8,013 bases of DNA from an uncultured Megamonas sp. (lineage in GTDB: Bacteria > Bacillota > Negativicutes > Selenomonadales > Selenomonadaceae): contig USIX01000105.1 in the NCBI GenBank assembly GCA_900554895.1, positions 1-8,013 of the forward strand, in the 5' to 3' direction. The position numbers and the translations under genes are program-made. The number at the start of each line of letters is the position of its first letter. The first letter of the stretch is position 1. This document shows, piece after piece, positions 1 to 7,449 of the stretch. A model generated the notes under the pieces. That model ran no database searches. It saw only the letters and a program-made list of their open reading frames with translations, and was not told where the DNA came from.

Positions 1-129
1 TGCTTTTATTTCTCTGCCGCTCAATTCCGGATTTTTCGCCAGAAAATCAGCCAATTTATACAGTATTGGCGCTAACTGCTCAACCTTCGTACAGACTTCT
101 TGTTTTAATTTTTGTTTTTGTTTATACAT
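1..129 (-). CDS. M20-family metallopeptidase/amidohydrolase, N-terminal fragment (cut by window edge)
   Basis: Only the first 43 codons are present; the frame is still open at base 1. The start is ATG at 127-129, with an AGGAAG ribosome-binding site at 141-146, 11 nt upstream. The visible protein has a lysine/glutamine-rich first ten residues and then an amphipathic helix leading into the segment LADFLAKNPELSGREIKA. This resembles the opening of M20/amidohydrolase zinc peptidases, where a helix is followed by 'hxNPELsxxE' before the first metal ligands. No metal-binding residues are in view, so the family call rests on this short signature alone. There is no signal peptide, so it is probably cytoplasmic. 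It lies 33 nt downstream of the LD-carboxypeptidase on the same strand, with no terminator between them, so the two are probably co-transcribed. The substrate (dipeptide, aminoacyl-conjugate or muropeptide fragment) cannot be told from this fragment. Confidence 0.6.
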   Translation of the reverse strand, partial: MYKQKQKLKQEVCTKVEQLAPILYKLADFLAKNPELSGREIKA

Positions 130-162
130 AAAATAAATTTCTTCCTAAATAATAAGATTTTT

Positions 163-1116
163 TCAGCGTATTTTACAATGCGCTTCGCTGATAAAAAATT
201 CAGCTTGGTTGTTATTGGCATTGATTTTAACATTTACGCCGAGCGGCAAAAATGCGTTCGTTTTTTCATGTCCTGCCGGAAAACCGTAAATTGTCGGCAC
301 TTTGGCAAGATTGGCGTATTGCATGAGAATTTCCTTAACGGTAAATTCATATTTTGACTGTTTTGTCGGTGTGCAGTGCGTAAACTGACCGAAAACAATA
401 CCTTTGACTTCTTTGAGAAGTCCGTTTTGCCACAGCTGCTGGAGCATACGGTCTATTGCATACGCTTCTTCGCCGACATCCTCTAGAAATAAAATGGAAT
501 TTTCGCCTTTCAGCTCATACGGTGTGCCGCACATTGCTGCAATAACACTTAAATTGCCGCCGATAAGTCGGCCGAAGGCATTGCCGGGATAAATCGTTTC
601 CAGCTTCTGTTTTTTCGGCAGAAGAAAGGCTCCGAGCGGTACGGACAGACACAGTCCGCGGCAAAATGAAGCAATTGTATATTTTGTCGGATTTTGCGAC
701 AGGGTTTTAAGCATCGGTCCGTGTACCGTAACGAGACGGCTTTTTTGTCCGATTGCCGTGTGCAGTGCCGTAACGTCACTGAAACCGACGAGCAGTTTAG
801 GATTTTGGCGGATTAATTGATAATCTAGGTAATCAAGTATTCTTGTACAGCCGTAGCCGCCGCCGAAACATAAAATAGCGTCCACTTCTTTATCGGCAAA
901 GAATTTATTAAGTTCGTCAGCCCGCAGTTTATCGCTGCCGGCCAGATATCCTTCATTTACCTGCAAAGTGGTTGAGAGTTTTGTTTTATATCCCCATTCA
1001 TGCAGCAGATTTATACCTGCCGTATAATCGAAATTTTCGCAAGCAGAGGCAGGTGCAACGATACCAATACAACTGCCGGCCTGTAGAACTTTTCCTTTAT
1101 GACGCGGATTTATCAT
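163..1116 (-). CDS. ldcA: LD-carboxypeptidase, peptidase family S66 (LdcA/MccF type)
   Basis: A 317-residue protein, close to the usual ~300-340 residues of S66 enzymes. The Ser-Glu-His triad can be read directly: nucleophile Ser113 in GFSDVT, Glu212 in LFLEDVGEEAY and His283 in GFPAGHEKTN. Other family landmarks are IGIVAPAS (18-25), CFGGGYGCTRILDYLD (83-98) and RLIGGNLSVIAAMCGTP (183-199). LdcA removes the terminal D-alanine from the L,D-linked tetrapeptide of murein turnover products in the cytoplasm, giving the tripeptide that can be reused; the related MccF instead cleaves microcin C-type peptide-nucleotides. No signal peptide is present, which fits a cytoplasmic recycling enzyme. The ATG start at 1114-1116 follows a strong GGGGGA site (1125-1130) by 8 nt. 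The gene has its own promoter, about 170 nt of leader, and precedes the M20-like gene. The family assignment is firm; LdcA rather than MccF is inferred from context. Confidence 0.92.
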   Translation of the reverse strand: MINPRHKGKVLQAGSCIGIVAPASACENFDYTAGINLLHEWGYKTKLSTTLQVNEGYLAGSDKLRADELNKFFADKEVDAILCFGGGYGCTRILDYLDYQLIRQNPKLLVGFSDVTALHTAIGQKSRLVTVHGPMLKTLSQNPTKYTIASFCRGLCLSVPLGAFLLPKKQKLETIYPGNAFGRLIGGNLSVIAAMCGTPYELKGENSILFLEDVGEEAYAIDRMLQQLWQNGLLKEVKGIVFGQFTHCTPTKQSKYEFTVKEILMQYANLAKVPTIYGFPAGHEKTNAFLPLGVNVKINANNNQAEFFISEAHCKIR

Positions 1117-1292
1117 CGGAAGAGTCCCCCTTTTTTATTAAAATAGTATACTTTACCTGTTATGTTAGTCATCCAGTCCTTATCAGCAGTACAATAATTT
1201 ATATCCGCCGACTATTATCATTTAGCCTCACTAAATATAGAGCATTGTACTGTTTAAAAAATTGGCTGGCATAATAAATTATACTTTATATT

Positions 1293-1321
1293 AGCATAAC
1301 ATGTGATTTTGTGCACGTCAA
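1293..1321 (-). promoter_or_regulatory. Predicted promoter for the LD-carboxypeptidase/M20 unit
   Basis: Read on the minus strand: -35 TTGACG (1316-1321, five of six consensus bases), a 17-bp spacer, and -10 TATGCT (1293-1298) preceded by TG one base upstream (extended -10). The predicted start of transcription is near 1286, leaving a leader of about 170 nt before the ATG at 1116. The -35 lies just beyond the terminator of the upstream lipoprotein gene, which supports a new transcription unit beginning here. A second, weaker candidate in the leader has -10 TACAAT at 1244-1249. Inferred from sequence only. Confidence 0.65.
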
Positions 1322-1329
1322 TTATACTA

Positions 1330-1364
1330 AAACCGCCTGCAGAAATAAATCTTGCAGGCGGTTT
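1330..1364 (-). terminator. Rho-independent terminator after the peptide-binding lipoprotein gene
   Basis: A perfect 12-bp inverted repeat (arm AAACCGCCTGCA at 1330-1341, its complement at 1353-1364) with an 11-nt loop begins 6 nt after the TAA stop of the minus-strand lipoprotein gene. In the transcript the second arm ends in UUU and one further U follows before an AG, so the U-run is short. The GC-rich stem and its place right after a stop codon make termination likely, though some read-through into the LD-carboxypeptidase gene is possible. Confidence 0.75.
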
Positions 1365-1370
1365 ATATAT

Positions 1371-2954
1371 TTAATTTTCCGGTTCAATATATGCTTCTTT
1401 AAAATCGATTGTACCGAGAATGGACCAGCGGTATCCTTTTACATACGGCTGAACGATATAGGGCTGCGTTGTGTAGTAAATCGGCAGAACAACAGCGTCA
1501 TTCATGAGAATTTTTTCCGCTTCGTGCATTTTTTCCATGCGCAAAGCCTGATTGTTCGTATGCTGTGCAGCCAAAACAAGTTCATTATATACAGGATTAT
1601 GATACTGTGCGTCGTTATTTTCATCCAGATAAACATCCATAAAAGTCATCGGGTCGGCATAGTCACCAATCCAGGAAGCGCGTGCTATTTGGAAATTACC
1701 CTGGTTTCTGGCATCAAGATATACTTTTGTTTCCTGATTTAAAAGTTCAGCCTCAACATTCAGATTTTCTTTCCACATGGACTGGATTACCTCCGCTACA
1801 GCCTTGTTCATTTCATTTGTATTATACAAAATCGTTATCGGCGGCAGATTTTCTCCATTGGGATAACCTGCCTGTGCCAGCAGTTCTTTTGCTTTTGACG
1901 GATTATACTCGACAAAATCACCACCTTCTGTGCGAAAGTCTTTTCCCGTTGCAGGGTTGATAAGTCCGGGCGGCACCCAGGCATATGCCGGTTTTTTCCC
2001 GCCTTTAATAATATTGTTGACGAGCATTTCTCTGTCCACAGCCATGGAAAAAGCACGGCGGACATCCGGGTTGTCAAACGGTGCTTTTGCCGTATTGAAA
2101 CTGTAGTAATACGCACCGAGATACGGGCTGATATGGTAAAGCCCCGCTTTCGTCAGCCGCTCCTGTTCGGAAATCGGCGGTTCTACCGTTAAATTTGCCT
2201 GGCCGCTTTCCACCATGGAAACGCGTGTGCTCTGCGATTCGCTTATCGGCCATAGCATAGTAGCAAGTTTTACTTTATCTTTATCCCAGTATTTATCGTT
2301 TTTTACAAACTGCAACTGATTGGAATGTATCCAGCGTGTTAAGATAAATGGACCGTTTGACACTATTTTATCATTTGCTGCCCATATTTCCGGGTCTTTT
2401 TCGACTATGTGCTTCGGTACGGGATAATAACAGTGAAACGCTGTCAGATTAAGAAAATATGTTATCGGTGCTTTCAGTTTTACAAACAGTGTTTTATCAT
2501 CAAGTGCTTTTACACCGACTTCGTCTATCGTTTTTTCCTGCTTGAAATATTCTTCACCGTTTAACAGCGGATACATCATATAGGCATTTTCCGAAGCTGT
2601 TTGCGGATTGAGTACCCGCTTCCACGCATACTCAAAATCATAAGCCGTCAGTGCCGTACCGTCGTTCCATAACAGTCCATCGCGCAAATGAAACGTATAT
2701 TCCGTACCGTCAGATGAAATTTCCCATTTTTCTGCAGCGGCAGGTTGCGGCTGTTCATTTTCATCCAGACGAGTAAGCCCTTCAAATAAGGCAAGTTCTA
2801 CATTCGACTCGGCAAGAGCTGTACTTTTCGTCGGGTCAAGTGTTGCCGGTTCAGCTTCCAGTGCGTAACGCACCGTATCATTATCCACAGTATCACTGCA
2901 ACCTGTAATAATACATGCGCACATTGTCATTATCAATACCAGAAATTTTTTCAC
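1371..2954 (-). CDS. Oligopeptide/murein-peptide ABC transporter substrate-binding lipoprotein (OppA/MppA-like, SBP family 5)
   Basis: A 527-residue extracytoplasmic solute-binding protein. The N-terminus is a short lipoprotein signal peptide with lipobox ITGC, placing the lipidated cysteine at Cys19. The family 5 signature is clear: LFEGLTRLDENEQPQPAAA (56-74), then WEISSDGTEYTFHLRDGLLW (77-96) and WKRVLNPQTAS (111-121). KAPFDNPDVRRAFSMAVDR (290-308) and the C-terminal LPIYYTTQPYIV (490-501) also match the E. coli OppA/MppA fold throughout. Asp431 in WIGDYADP sits where OppA Asp419 contacts the peptide amino group. The length equals a full OppA. The start is GTG (2952-2954); its AAGGAG site (2963-2968) lies inside the end of the upstream serine hydrolase gene, only 4 nt separate the genes, and translation is probably coupled. 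No permease or ATPase genes are adjacent, so it is an orphan receptor that would have to use a shared Opp-type transporter, as MppA does. Ligand specificity (ordinary oligopeptide or murein peptide) is not decided by sequence. Confidence 0.93.
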   Translation of the reverse strand: MKKFLVLIMTMCACIITGCSDTVDNDTVRYALEAEPATLDPTKSTALAESNVELALFEGLTRLDENEQPQPAAAEKWEISSDGTEYTFHLRDGLLWNDGTALTAYDFEYAWKRVLNPQTASENAYMMYPLLNGEEYFKQEKTIDEVGVKALDDKTLFVKLKAPITYFLNLTAFHCYYPVPKHIVEKDPEIWAANDKIVSNGPFILTRWIHSNQLQFVKNDKYWDKDKVKLATMLWPISESQSTRVSMVESGQANLTVEPPISEQERLTKAGLYHISPYLGAYYYSFNTAKAPFDNPDVRRAFSMAVDREMLVNNIIKGGKKPAYAWVPPGLINPATGKDFRTEGGDFVEYNPSKAKELLAQAGYPNGENLPPITILYNTNEMNKAVAEVIQSMWKENLNVEAELLNQETKVYLDARNQGNFQIARASWIGDYADPMTFMDVYLDENNDAQYHNPVYNELVLAAQHTNNQALRMEKMHEAEKILMNDAVVLPIYYTTQPYIVQPYVKGYRWSILGTIDFKEAYIEPEN

Positions 2955-2958
2955 AGTA

Positions 2959-3747
2959 TCAGCTCCTTTTTCTGTCGGCGTTTAAGAAATCGAAAATAAA
3001 CATGCCGAGTTCTCCGATTAAACGTCCGCCTGTGGCATTTGACGGCAAATCGGAAGCAAAAATTATAATACTGTATGTACCGTTTTTCCCTTCGAATACA
3101 CCGCCGTCATGTTCTACACCGTCAAGCATTCCCGTTTTGTGATGAAAAATGATTTCTTCATCCCAGTAATACGGAATACGGTCGCGGAACTGCTGGCGTG
3201 CCAGAATTTTCCATGCCTGTGCAAATCGAGGCTCATTACGCTTGGTATAAATATAATGAAGCAATTTATTATAATCTGCAACGCTCATATAATTTTCCCG
3301 GCCGTTTTCAGCTGCTGCAAAATCCATCATGCACCGCTGGAGTTTTGTGTGCTTTAAATCCAGCCTGCCTGCAAATGATTGAATATTTTCCCTGCCAAGT
3401 CTGTTAATGAGCAGGTTGGTCGCAAGATTATCACTGAGTACAATCATCAGCGATGCCAGCGCATGTATTGTGAGCAGTGCATCACCGTTCATTTCCTGCA
3501 GCGCACCTCCGCCTTCCACGTACGGTACGGTATCAATACGTATTTTTTCCGTCAAATCAATATCACTGTCGCAAAGTGCTGCCAAAATCAAAACCTTAAT
3601 CATGCTGGCGGATTTATGGACATAATCTTCATGATAGGAAATCTTCGGCAAATCCGTTTTATCGTATTGCTGAATTAGATACGACCAGTTCCCCTTAAAC
3701 GAACTTATTTTACCTTTAAGATAAATATCTAAAATTCTCAAATCCAA
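2959..3747 (-). CDS. Class A beta-lactamase-fold serine hydrolase without signal peptide
   Basis: About 262 residues when started at TTG 3745-3747. The three active-site elements of the penicillin-recognising serine hydrolases are present in order: SMIK (Ser48, Lys51), SDN (105-107) and KTG (204-206). Their spacing matches a mature class A domain (Beta-lactamase2-type). The region aligning with the omega loop reads RCMMDFAAAENG; the usual deacylating glutamate (Ambler 166) and asparagine 170 appear to be Met140 and Ala144. It may therefore not be an efficient beta-lactamase and could be a peptidase, esterase or transpeptidase-like enzyme. There is no signal peptide, and an in-frame TAA at 3760-3762 rules out an upstream extension, so a cytoplasmic location is implied. 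The start is chosen as TTG because the only Shine-Dalgarno site, AAGGA at 3757-3761, touches the ATG at 3754-3756 but is 9 nt from this TTG. It is the first gene of an operon with the peptide-binding lipoprotein. Confidence 0.85.
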   Translation of the reverse strand: MDLRILDIYLKGKISSFKGNWSYLIQQYDKTDLPKISYHEDYVHKSASMIKVLILAALCDSDIDLTEKIRIDTVPYVEGGGALQEMNGDALLTIHALASLMIVLSDNLATNLLINRLGRENIQSFAGRLDLKHTKLQRCMMDFAAAENGRENYMSVADYNKLLHYIYTKRNEPRFAQAWKILARQQFRDRIPYYWDEEIIFHHKTGMLDGVEHDGGVFEGKNGTYSIIIFASDLPSNATGGRLIGELGMFIFDFLNADRKRS

Positions 3748-3756
3748 AATAATCAT

Positions 3757-3761
3757 TCCTT
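3757..3761 (-). promoter_or_regulatory. Ribosome-binding site that decides the serine hydrolase start
   Basis: AAGGA on the minus strand immediately abuts the ATG at 3754-3756 (no spacer), which is too close for initiation there. It lies 9 nt before the TTG at 3745-3747 and 15 nt before a second TTG at 3739-3741. The first TTG is therefore the likely start. Confidence 0.6.
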
Positions 3762-3779
3762 ACATTTTTAAATAAATTA

Positions 3780-3808
3780 ATTATACCATAAAATAAAATA
3801 TTGCCTGT
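3780..3808 (-). promoter_or_regulatory. Predicted promoter for the serine hydrolase/lipoprotein operon
   Basis: On the minus strand there is a perfect extended -10, TGGTATAAT (3780-3788). No good -35 exists at the right distance; the best is CAGGCA at 3802-3807 with a 16-bp spacer, matching three of six. Transcription would start near 3773, giving a leader of about 25 nt. A strong extended -10 with a poor -35 suggests either a TGn-dependent promoter or one needing an activator. Confidence 0.6.
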
Positions 3809-3922
3809 GCTTATAAATAAAAATTTTTATGTAAGGAAATCTATATATAAATATAGAATGAATTGAAAATAATAATGGTGGATTATATATAACTAAAAAA
3901 GAGATAAGGAAGTATTTTGAGT

Positions 3923-3956
3923 GTTAAGTGTCTGTTCATAGATACAGTCACTTTAC
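3923..3956. repeat. Imperfect inverted repeat upstream of gdhA
   Basis: The arms at 3923-3934 and 3945-3956 pair at ten of twelve positions with two T-T mismatches and a 10-nt loop; the core is AAGTG paired with CACTT. No T-run follows, so it does not look like a terminator. It could be an operator or a remnant structure. It lies about 100-135 nt upstream of the predicted gdhA transcription start. Confidence 0.45.
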
Positions 3957-3966
3957 GGCACTTTTG

Positions 3967-4009
3967 TATTCTCTATAGAATATTGTATACAGTATTTAAT
4001 TGTAAATAC
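3967..4009. repeat. Cluster of three dyads upstream of the gdhA promoter (possible regulator sites)
   Basis: Three back-to-back symmetrical elements are seen: TATTCT-ctat-AGAATA (3967-3982), the palindrome TGTATACA (3984-3991), and GTATTTA-attg-TAAATAC (3992-4009, perfect 7-bp arms). The last ends 12 bp before the -35 region of the gdhA promoter, about -66 to -49 from the predicted start, a typical activator position. None matches a GlnR/TnrA, Rex or ArgR consensus well. Dyads arise readily by chance in AT-rich DNA, so function is only suggested. Confidence 0.4.
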
Positions 4010-4021
4010 GTAAAAAAACTC

Positions 4022-4051
4022 TAGGCAAAACAGGCATTATCGTGCTATAAT
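4022..4051 (+). promoter_or_regulatory. Predicted gdhA promoter
   Basis: An extended, perfect -10 TGCTATAAT (4043-4051) is preceded by a weak -35 TAGGCA (4022-4027) with an 18-bp spacer. Transcription is predicted to start near 4058, giving a leader of about 115 nt before gdhA. A second TATAAT at 4133-4138 has no credible -35 and is a weaker alternative closer to the gene. Confidence 0.6.
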
Positions 4052-4062
4052 AAACTTCGTCA

Positions 4063-4115
4063 AAAAGATAAACTAGTGAATATAAGTAATATTTATACAT
4101 ATTCTATTATCTTTT
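4063..4115 (+). promoter_or_regulatory. Nested hairpin followed by T-rich run in the gdhA leader (possible attenuator)
   Basis: Perfect 9-bp outer arms AAAAGATAA (4063-4071) and TTATCTTTT (4107-4115) enclose a 6-bp inner pair GAATAT (4078-4083) and ATATTC (4099-4104). The outer arm runs straight into a T-rich stretch extending to about 4133. The layout is that of a terminator or attenuator lying between the predicted transcription start and the gdhA ribosome-binding site. The stem is nearly all A-T, so it would be weak, and a chance origin is possible. Confidence 0.35.
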
Positions 4116-4152
4116 ATTTTTATTTTTCTGTTTATAATGATATATTTTTTAT

Positions 4153-5522
<1,370 letters not shown>

Positions 5523-5539
5523 TAAGATAGATACGTTTT

Positions 5540-5571
5540 AAAATGGCAGGAGTTATATCTCCTGCTATTTT
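5540..5571 (+). terminator. Rho-independent terminator after gdhA
   Basis: The core stem GCAGGAG (5546-5552) pairs with CTCCTGC (5559-5565) around a 6-nt loop and is extended by one G-U and five A-T pairs to 5540/5571. It is followed by a T-rich run to about 5583. It begins 17 nt after the gdhA stop and separates gdhA from the gatCAB unit. Confidence 0.9.
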
Positions 5572-5617
5572 TATTTTGTTTTTATTCATTAAATATAAAG
5601 CAGTATATATAAAACTA

Positions 5618-5646
5618 TTCAATCATTGCGCAAAATATGATAGAAT
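5618..5646 (+). promoter_or_regulatory. Predicted promoter for gatCAB
   Basis: An extended -10 TGATAGAAT (5638-5646) is preceded by a weak -35 TTCAAT (5618-5623) with a 17-bp spacer. Transcription would start near 5652, about 28 nt before the gatC ATG. Its place between the gdhA terminator and gatC supports it. Confidence 0.55.
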
Positions 5647-5679
5647 GGAAACAGTTTATTTTGAAAATGGGGTGAAAAA

Positions 5680-5970
5680 ATGAAAGTTACGAGAGAAGAT
5701 GTAGAAAATGTAGCTCTCTTATCCCGTCTTAGCATTGATGAAAAAGATATGGATAAAAATATACAGGAGCTTAGCGATTTTCTGGAATATGTAGACAGAT
5801 TACAGCAGGTTGACACGGAAAACGTAGCGCCTACTGCTCATGTACTGCCTATTCAGAATGTATTCCGTGAAGATGTAGTGAAACCGTCGCTTGACCGCGA
5901 TTTAGCACTGTCCAACGCTCCAGAACAGGAAGACGGTTATTTCCGTGTTCCAAAAATTGTTGAAGAATAA
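5680..5970 (+). CDS. gatC: Aspartyl/glutamyl-tRNA amidotransferase subunit C
   Basis: A 96-residue protein, the normal length for GatC (~95-100). It is the small subunit that wraps around and stabilises the GatA-GatB interface of the tRNA-dependent amidotransferase. Family landmarks are MKVTREDVENVALLSRLSI (1-19), the helix ELSDFLEYVDRLQQVDTENV (30-49), PTAHVLPIQNVFREDVV (51-67) and the C-terminal ALSNAPEQEDGYFRVPKIVE (76-95), which packs on GatA. The ATG start follows GGGGTG (5669-5674) by 5 nt. It is the first gene of the gatC-gatA-gatB operon; gatA begins 15 nt after its stop. Nothing is odd about it. Confidence 0.97.
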   Translation: MKVTREDVENVALLSRLSIDEKDMDKNIQELSDFLEYVDRLQQVDTENVAPTAHVLPIQNVFREDVVKPSLDRDLALSNAPEQEDGYFRVPKIVEE

Positions 5971-5985
5971 GAAGGAGGCTTTGTA

Positions 5986-7449
5986 GTGGAATTATTTAGC
6001 AAAACAGCACATGAACTTCATGATATGCTCGTTAATAAAGAAATTTCCGCTGTAGAAATTACGAAAGATGTAATCTCTCGTATGGAAGCTACTGATGATA
6101 AAGTAAAAGCATATATTACAAAAACAGCCGATTATGCACTGCAGCAGGCGGCAAATGTTGATGCCGATATTGCAGGCGGTGCCAATATTCCGGTACTTGC
6201 AGGTATTCCGGCGGCCATTAAGGACAATATCTGTACAAAAGGGTTAAAAACAACCTGCGCATCATACATGCTCGAAAATTTCGTGCCGCCGTATGATGCA
6301 ACAGTTATGGAAAAAATTCTCCATCAAAAACCGGCTCTTTTGGGTAAATTGAATATGGATGAATTTGCTATGGGCGGCTCGACGGAAAATTCCGCTTTCT
6401 TTCCGACTCATAATCCATGGAATTTAGACTGTGTACCGGGCGGCAGCTCCGGCGGCAGTGCGGCATCTGTTGCGGCAGGCAGTGCAATCTGGGCACTCGG
6501 CTCCGATACGGGCGGTTCTATCCGTCAGCCGGCATCTTTCTGCGGTGTTGTCGGTCTGAAACCGACTTACGGCCGTGTATCCCGTTACGGCTTAGTGGCG
6601 TTTGCTTCTTCGCTTGACCAGATTGGACCTGTTACGCGCGACGTTGAAGACTGTGCTCATGTCATGAATGCAATCGCCGGCCATGATGAAAAAGACTCTA
6701 CCTCTGTAAATCAGACTGTACCGGATTATACAAAATCACTTGTGAACGATATCAAAGGTTTGAAAATCGGTCTGCCGAAAGAATATTTCATTGACGGTAT
6801 GGATGAAGATGTAGTTAAAGCAGTAAATCAGGCTATTGAAGATTTGAAAAAACTTGGCGCACAAATTGTGGATATTTCTCTGCCGCATACGGATTATGCA
6901 ATCTCCACGTATTATTTAATCGCTCCGGCTGAAGCCTCCACCAACTTATCCCGTTATGACGGTGTAAGTTACGGTGCACGTGTACAGGGTGAAGATATTA
7001 TCGCTATGATGACCAATACCCGTACGGCAAAATTCGGCAAGGAAGTAAAACGCCGTATCATGATTGGCAACTATGCTTTAAGTGCAGGTTATTATGATGC
7101 GTATTATCTGAAAGCACTTAAAGTAAGAACGCTCGTAAAACAGGATTTTGATGAAGCATTTAAAAATGTTGACGTGATTTTGGCACCGGTATCACCGACG
7201 CCGGCTTATAAAATCGGTTCTATGGCGAATGACCCGCTCAAAATGTATTTGATGGATATATTTACCGTACCGCTTAATCTTGCAGGATTACCGGGAATTT
7301 CCGTTCCGTGCGGCATGAGTAGAAATAATATGCCGATCGGTATGCAGTTCATCGGTAAACCGCTTGATGAGGAAACAATCATTCGTGCCGCTTATACTTA
7401 TGAAGTAAATCACGATTATGCCAATAAAATTGCACAGGGGGTAGAATAA
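5986..7449 (+). CDS. gatA: Aspartyl/glutamyl-tRNA amidotransferase subunit A (glutaminase)
   Basis: A 487-residue amidase-signature enzyme, close to the usual ~485. GatA hydrolyses glutamine to release ammonia, which is channelled to GatB for amidation of Glu-tRNA(Gln) or Asp-tRNA(Asn). The Ser-cisSer-Lys triad is intact: Lys79 in [11 protein letters not shown], Ser154 in [16 protein letters not shown] and Ser178 in [16 protein letters not shown], at the same numbering as in the S. aureus enzyme. Other expected segments are [19 protein letters not shown] (120-138) and [20 protein letters not shown] (191-210). The GTG start (5986-5988) is set by AAGGAGG at 5972-5978, 7 nt upstream, and by the N-terminal match to the family; no nearby ATG would fit. 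It sits between gatC and gatB and overlaps gatB by one base (TAATG), which suggests coupled translation and balanced subunit supply. Confidence 0.98.
   Translation: MELFSKTAHELHDMLVNKEISAVEITKDVISRMEATDDKVKAYITKTADYALQQAANVDADIAGGANIPVLAGIPAAIKDNICTKGLKTTCASYMLENFVPPYDATVMEKILHQKPALLGKLNMDEFAMGGSTENSAFFPTHNPWNLDCVPGGSSGGSAASVAAGSAIWALGSDTGGSIRQPASFCGVVGLKPTYGRVSRYGLVAFASSLDQIGPVTRDVEDCAHVMNAIAGHDEKDSTSVNQTVPDYTKSLVNDIKGLKIGLPKEYFIDGMDEDVVKAVNQAIEDLKKLGAQIVDISLPHTDYAISTYYLIAPAEASTNLSRYDGVSYGARVQGEDIIAMMTNTRTAKFGKEVKRRIMIGNYALSAGYYDAYYLKALKVRTLVKQDFDEAFKNVDVILAPVSPTPAYKIGSMANDPLKMYLMDIFTVPLNLAGLPGISVPCGMSRNNMPIGMQFIGKPLDEETIIRAAYTYEVNHDYANKIAQGVE

Noticed and set aside
112..357. Plus-strand open frame of 81 codons.
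   Set aside because: Lies opposite the well-supported LD-carboxypeptidase gene and the 5' end of the M20-like gene, and has no family features.
1117..1290. Possible T-box or other known riboswitch in the LD-carboxypeptidase leader.
   Set aside because: No T-box core sequence or other recognised aptamer consensus could be found by eye, and no terminator hairpin lies in front of the start codon.
1311..1742. Plus-strand open frame of 143 codons.
   Set aside because: It runs antisense through the terminator hairpin and the 3' end of the lipoprotein gene, with no ribosome-binding site or family resemblance.
2959..3747. Antibiotic-resistance beta-lactamase.
   Set aside because: There is no signal peptide for export, the deacylating glutamate seems absent, and it is operon-linked to a peptide-binding lipoprotein.
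3917..4024. A 35-codon frame starting at TTG with AAGGAAG a few bases upstream, in the gdhA upstream region.
   Set aside because: Rare start codon, unusual residue composition rich in Cys, Leu and Tyr, no recognisable family, and it overlaps the dyads and ends at the -35 of the gdhA promoter. Better explained by chance.
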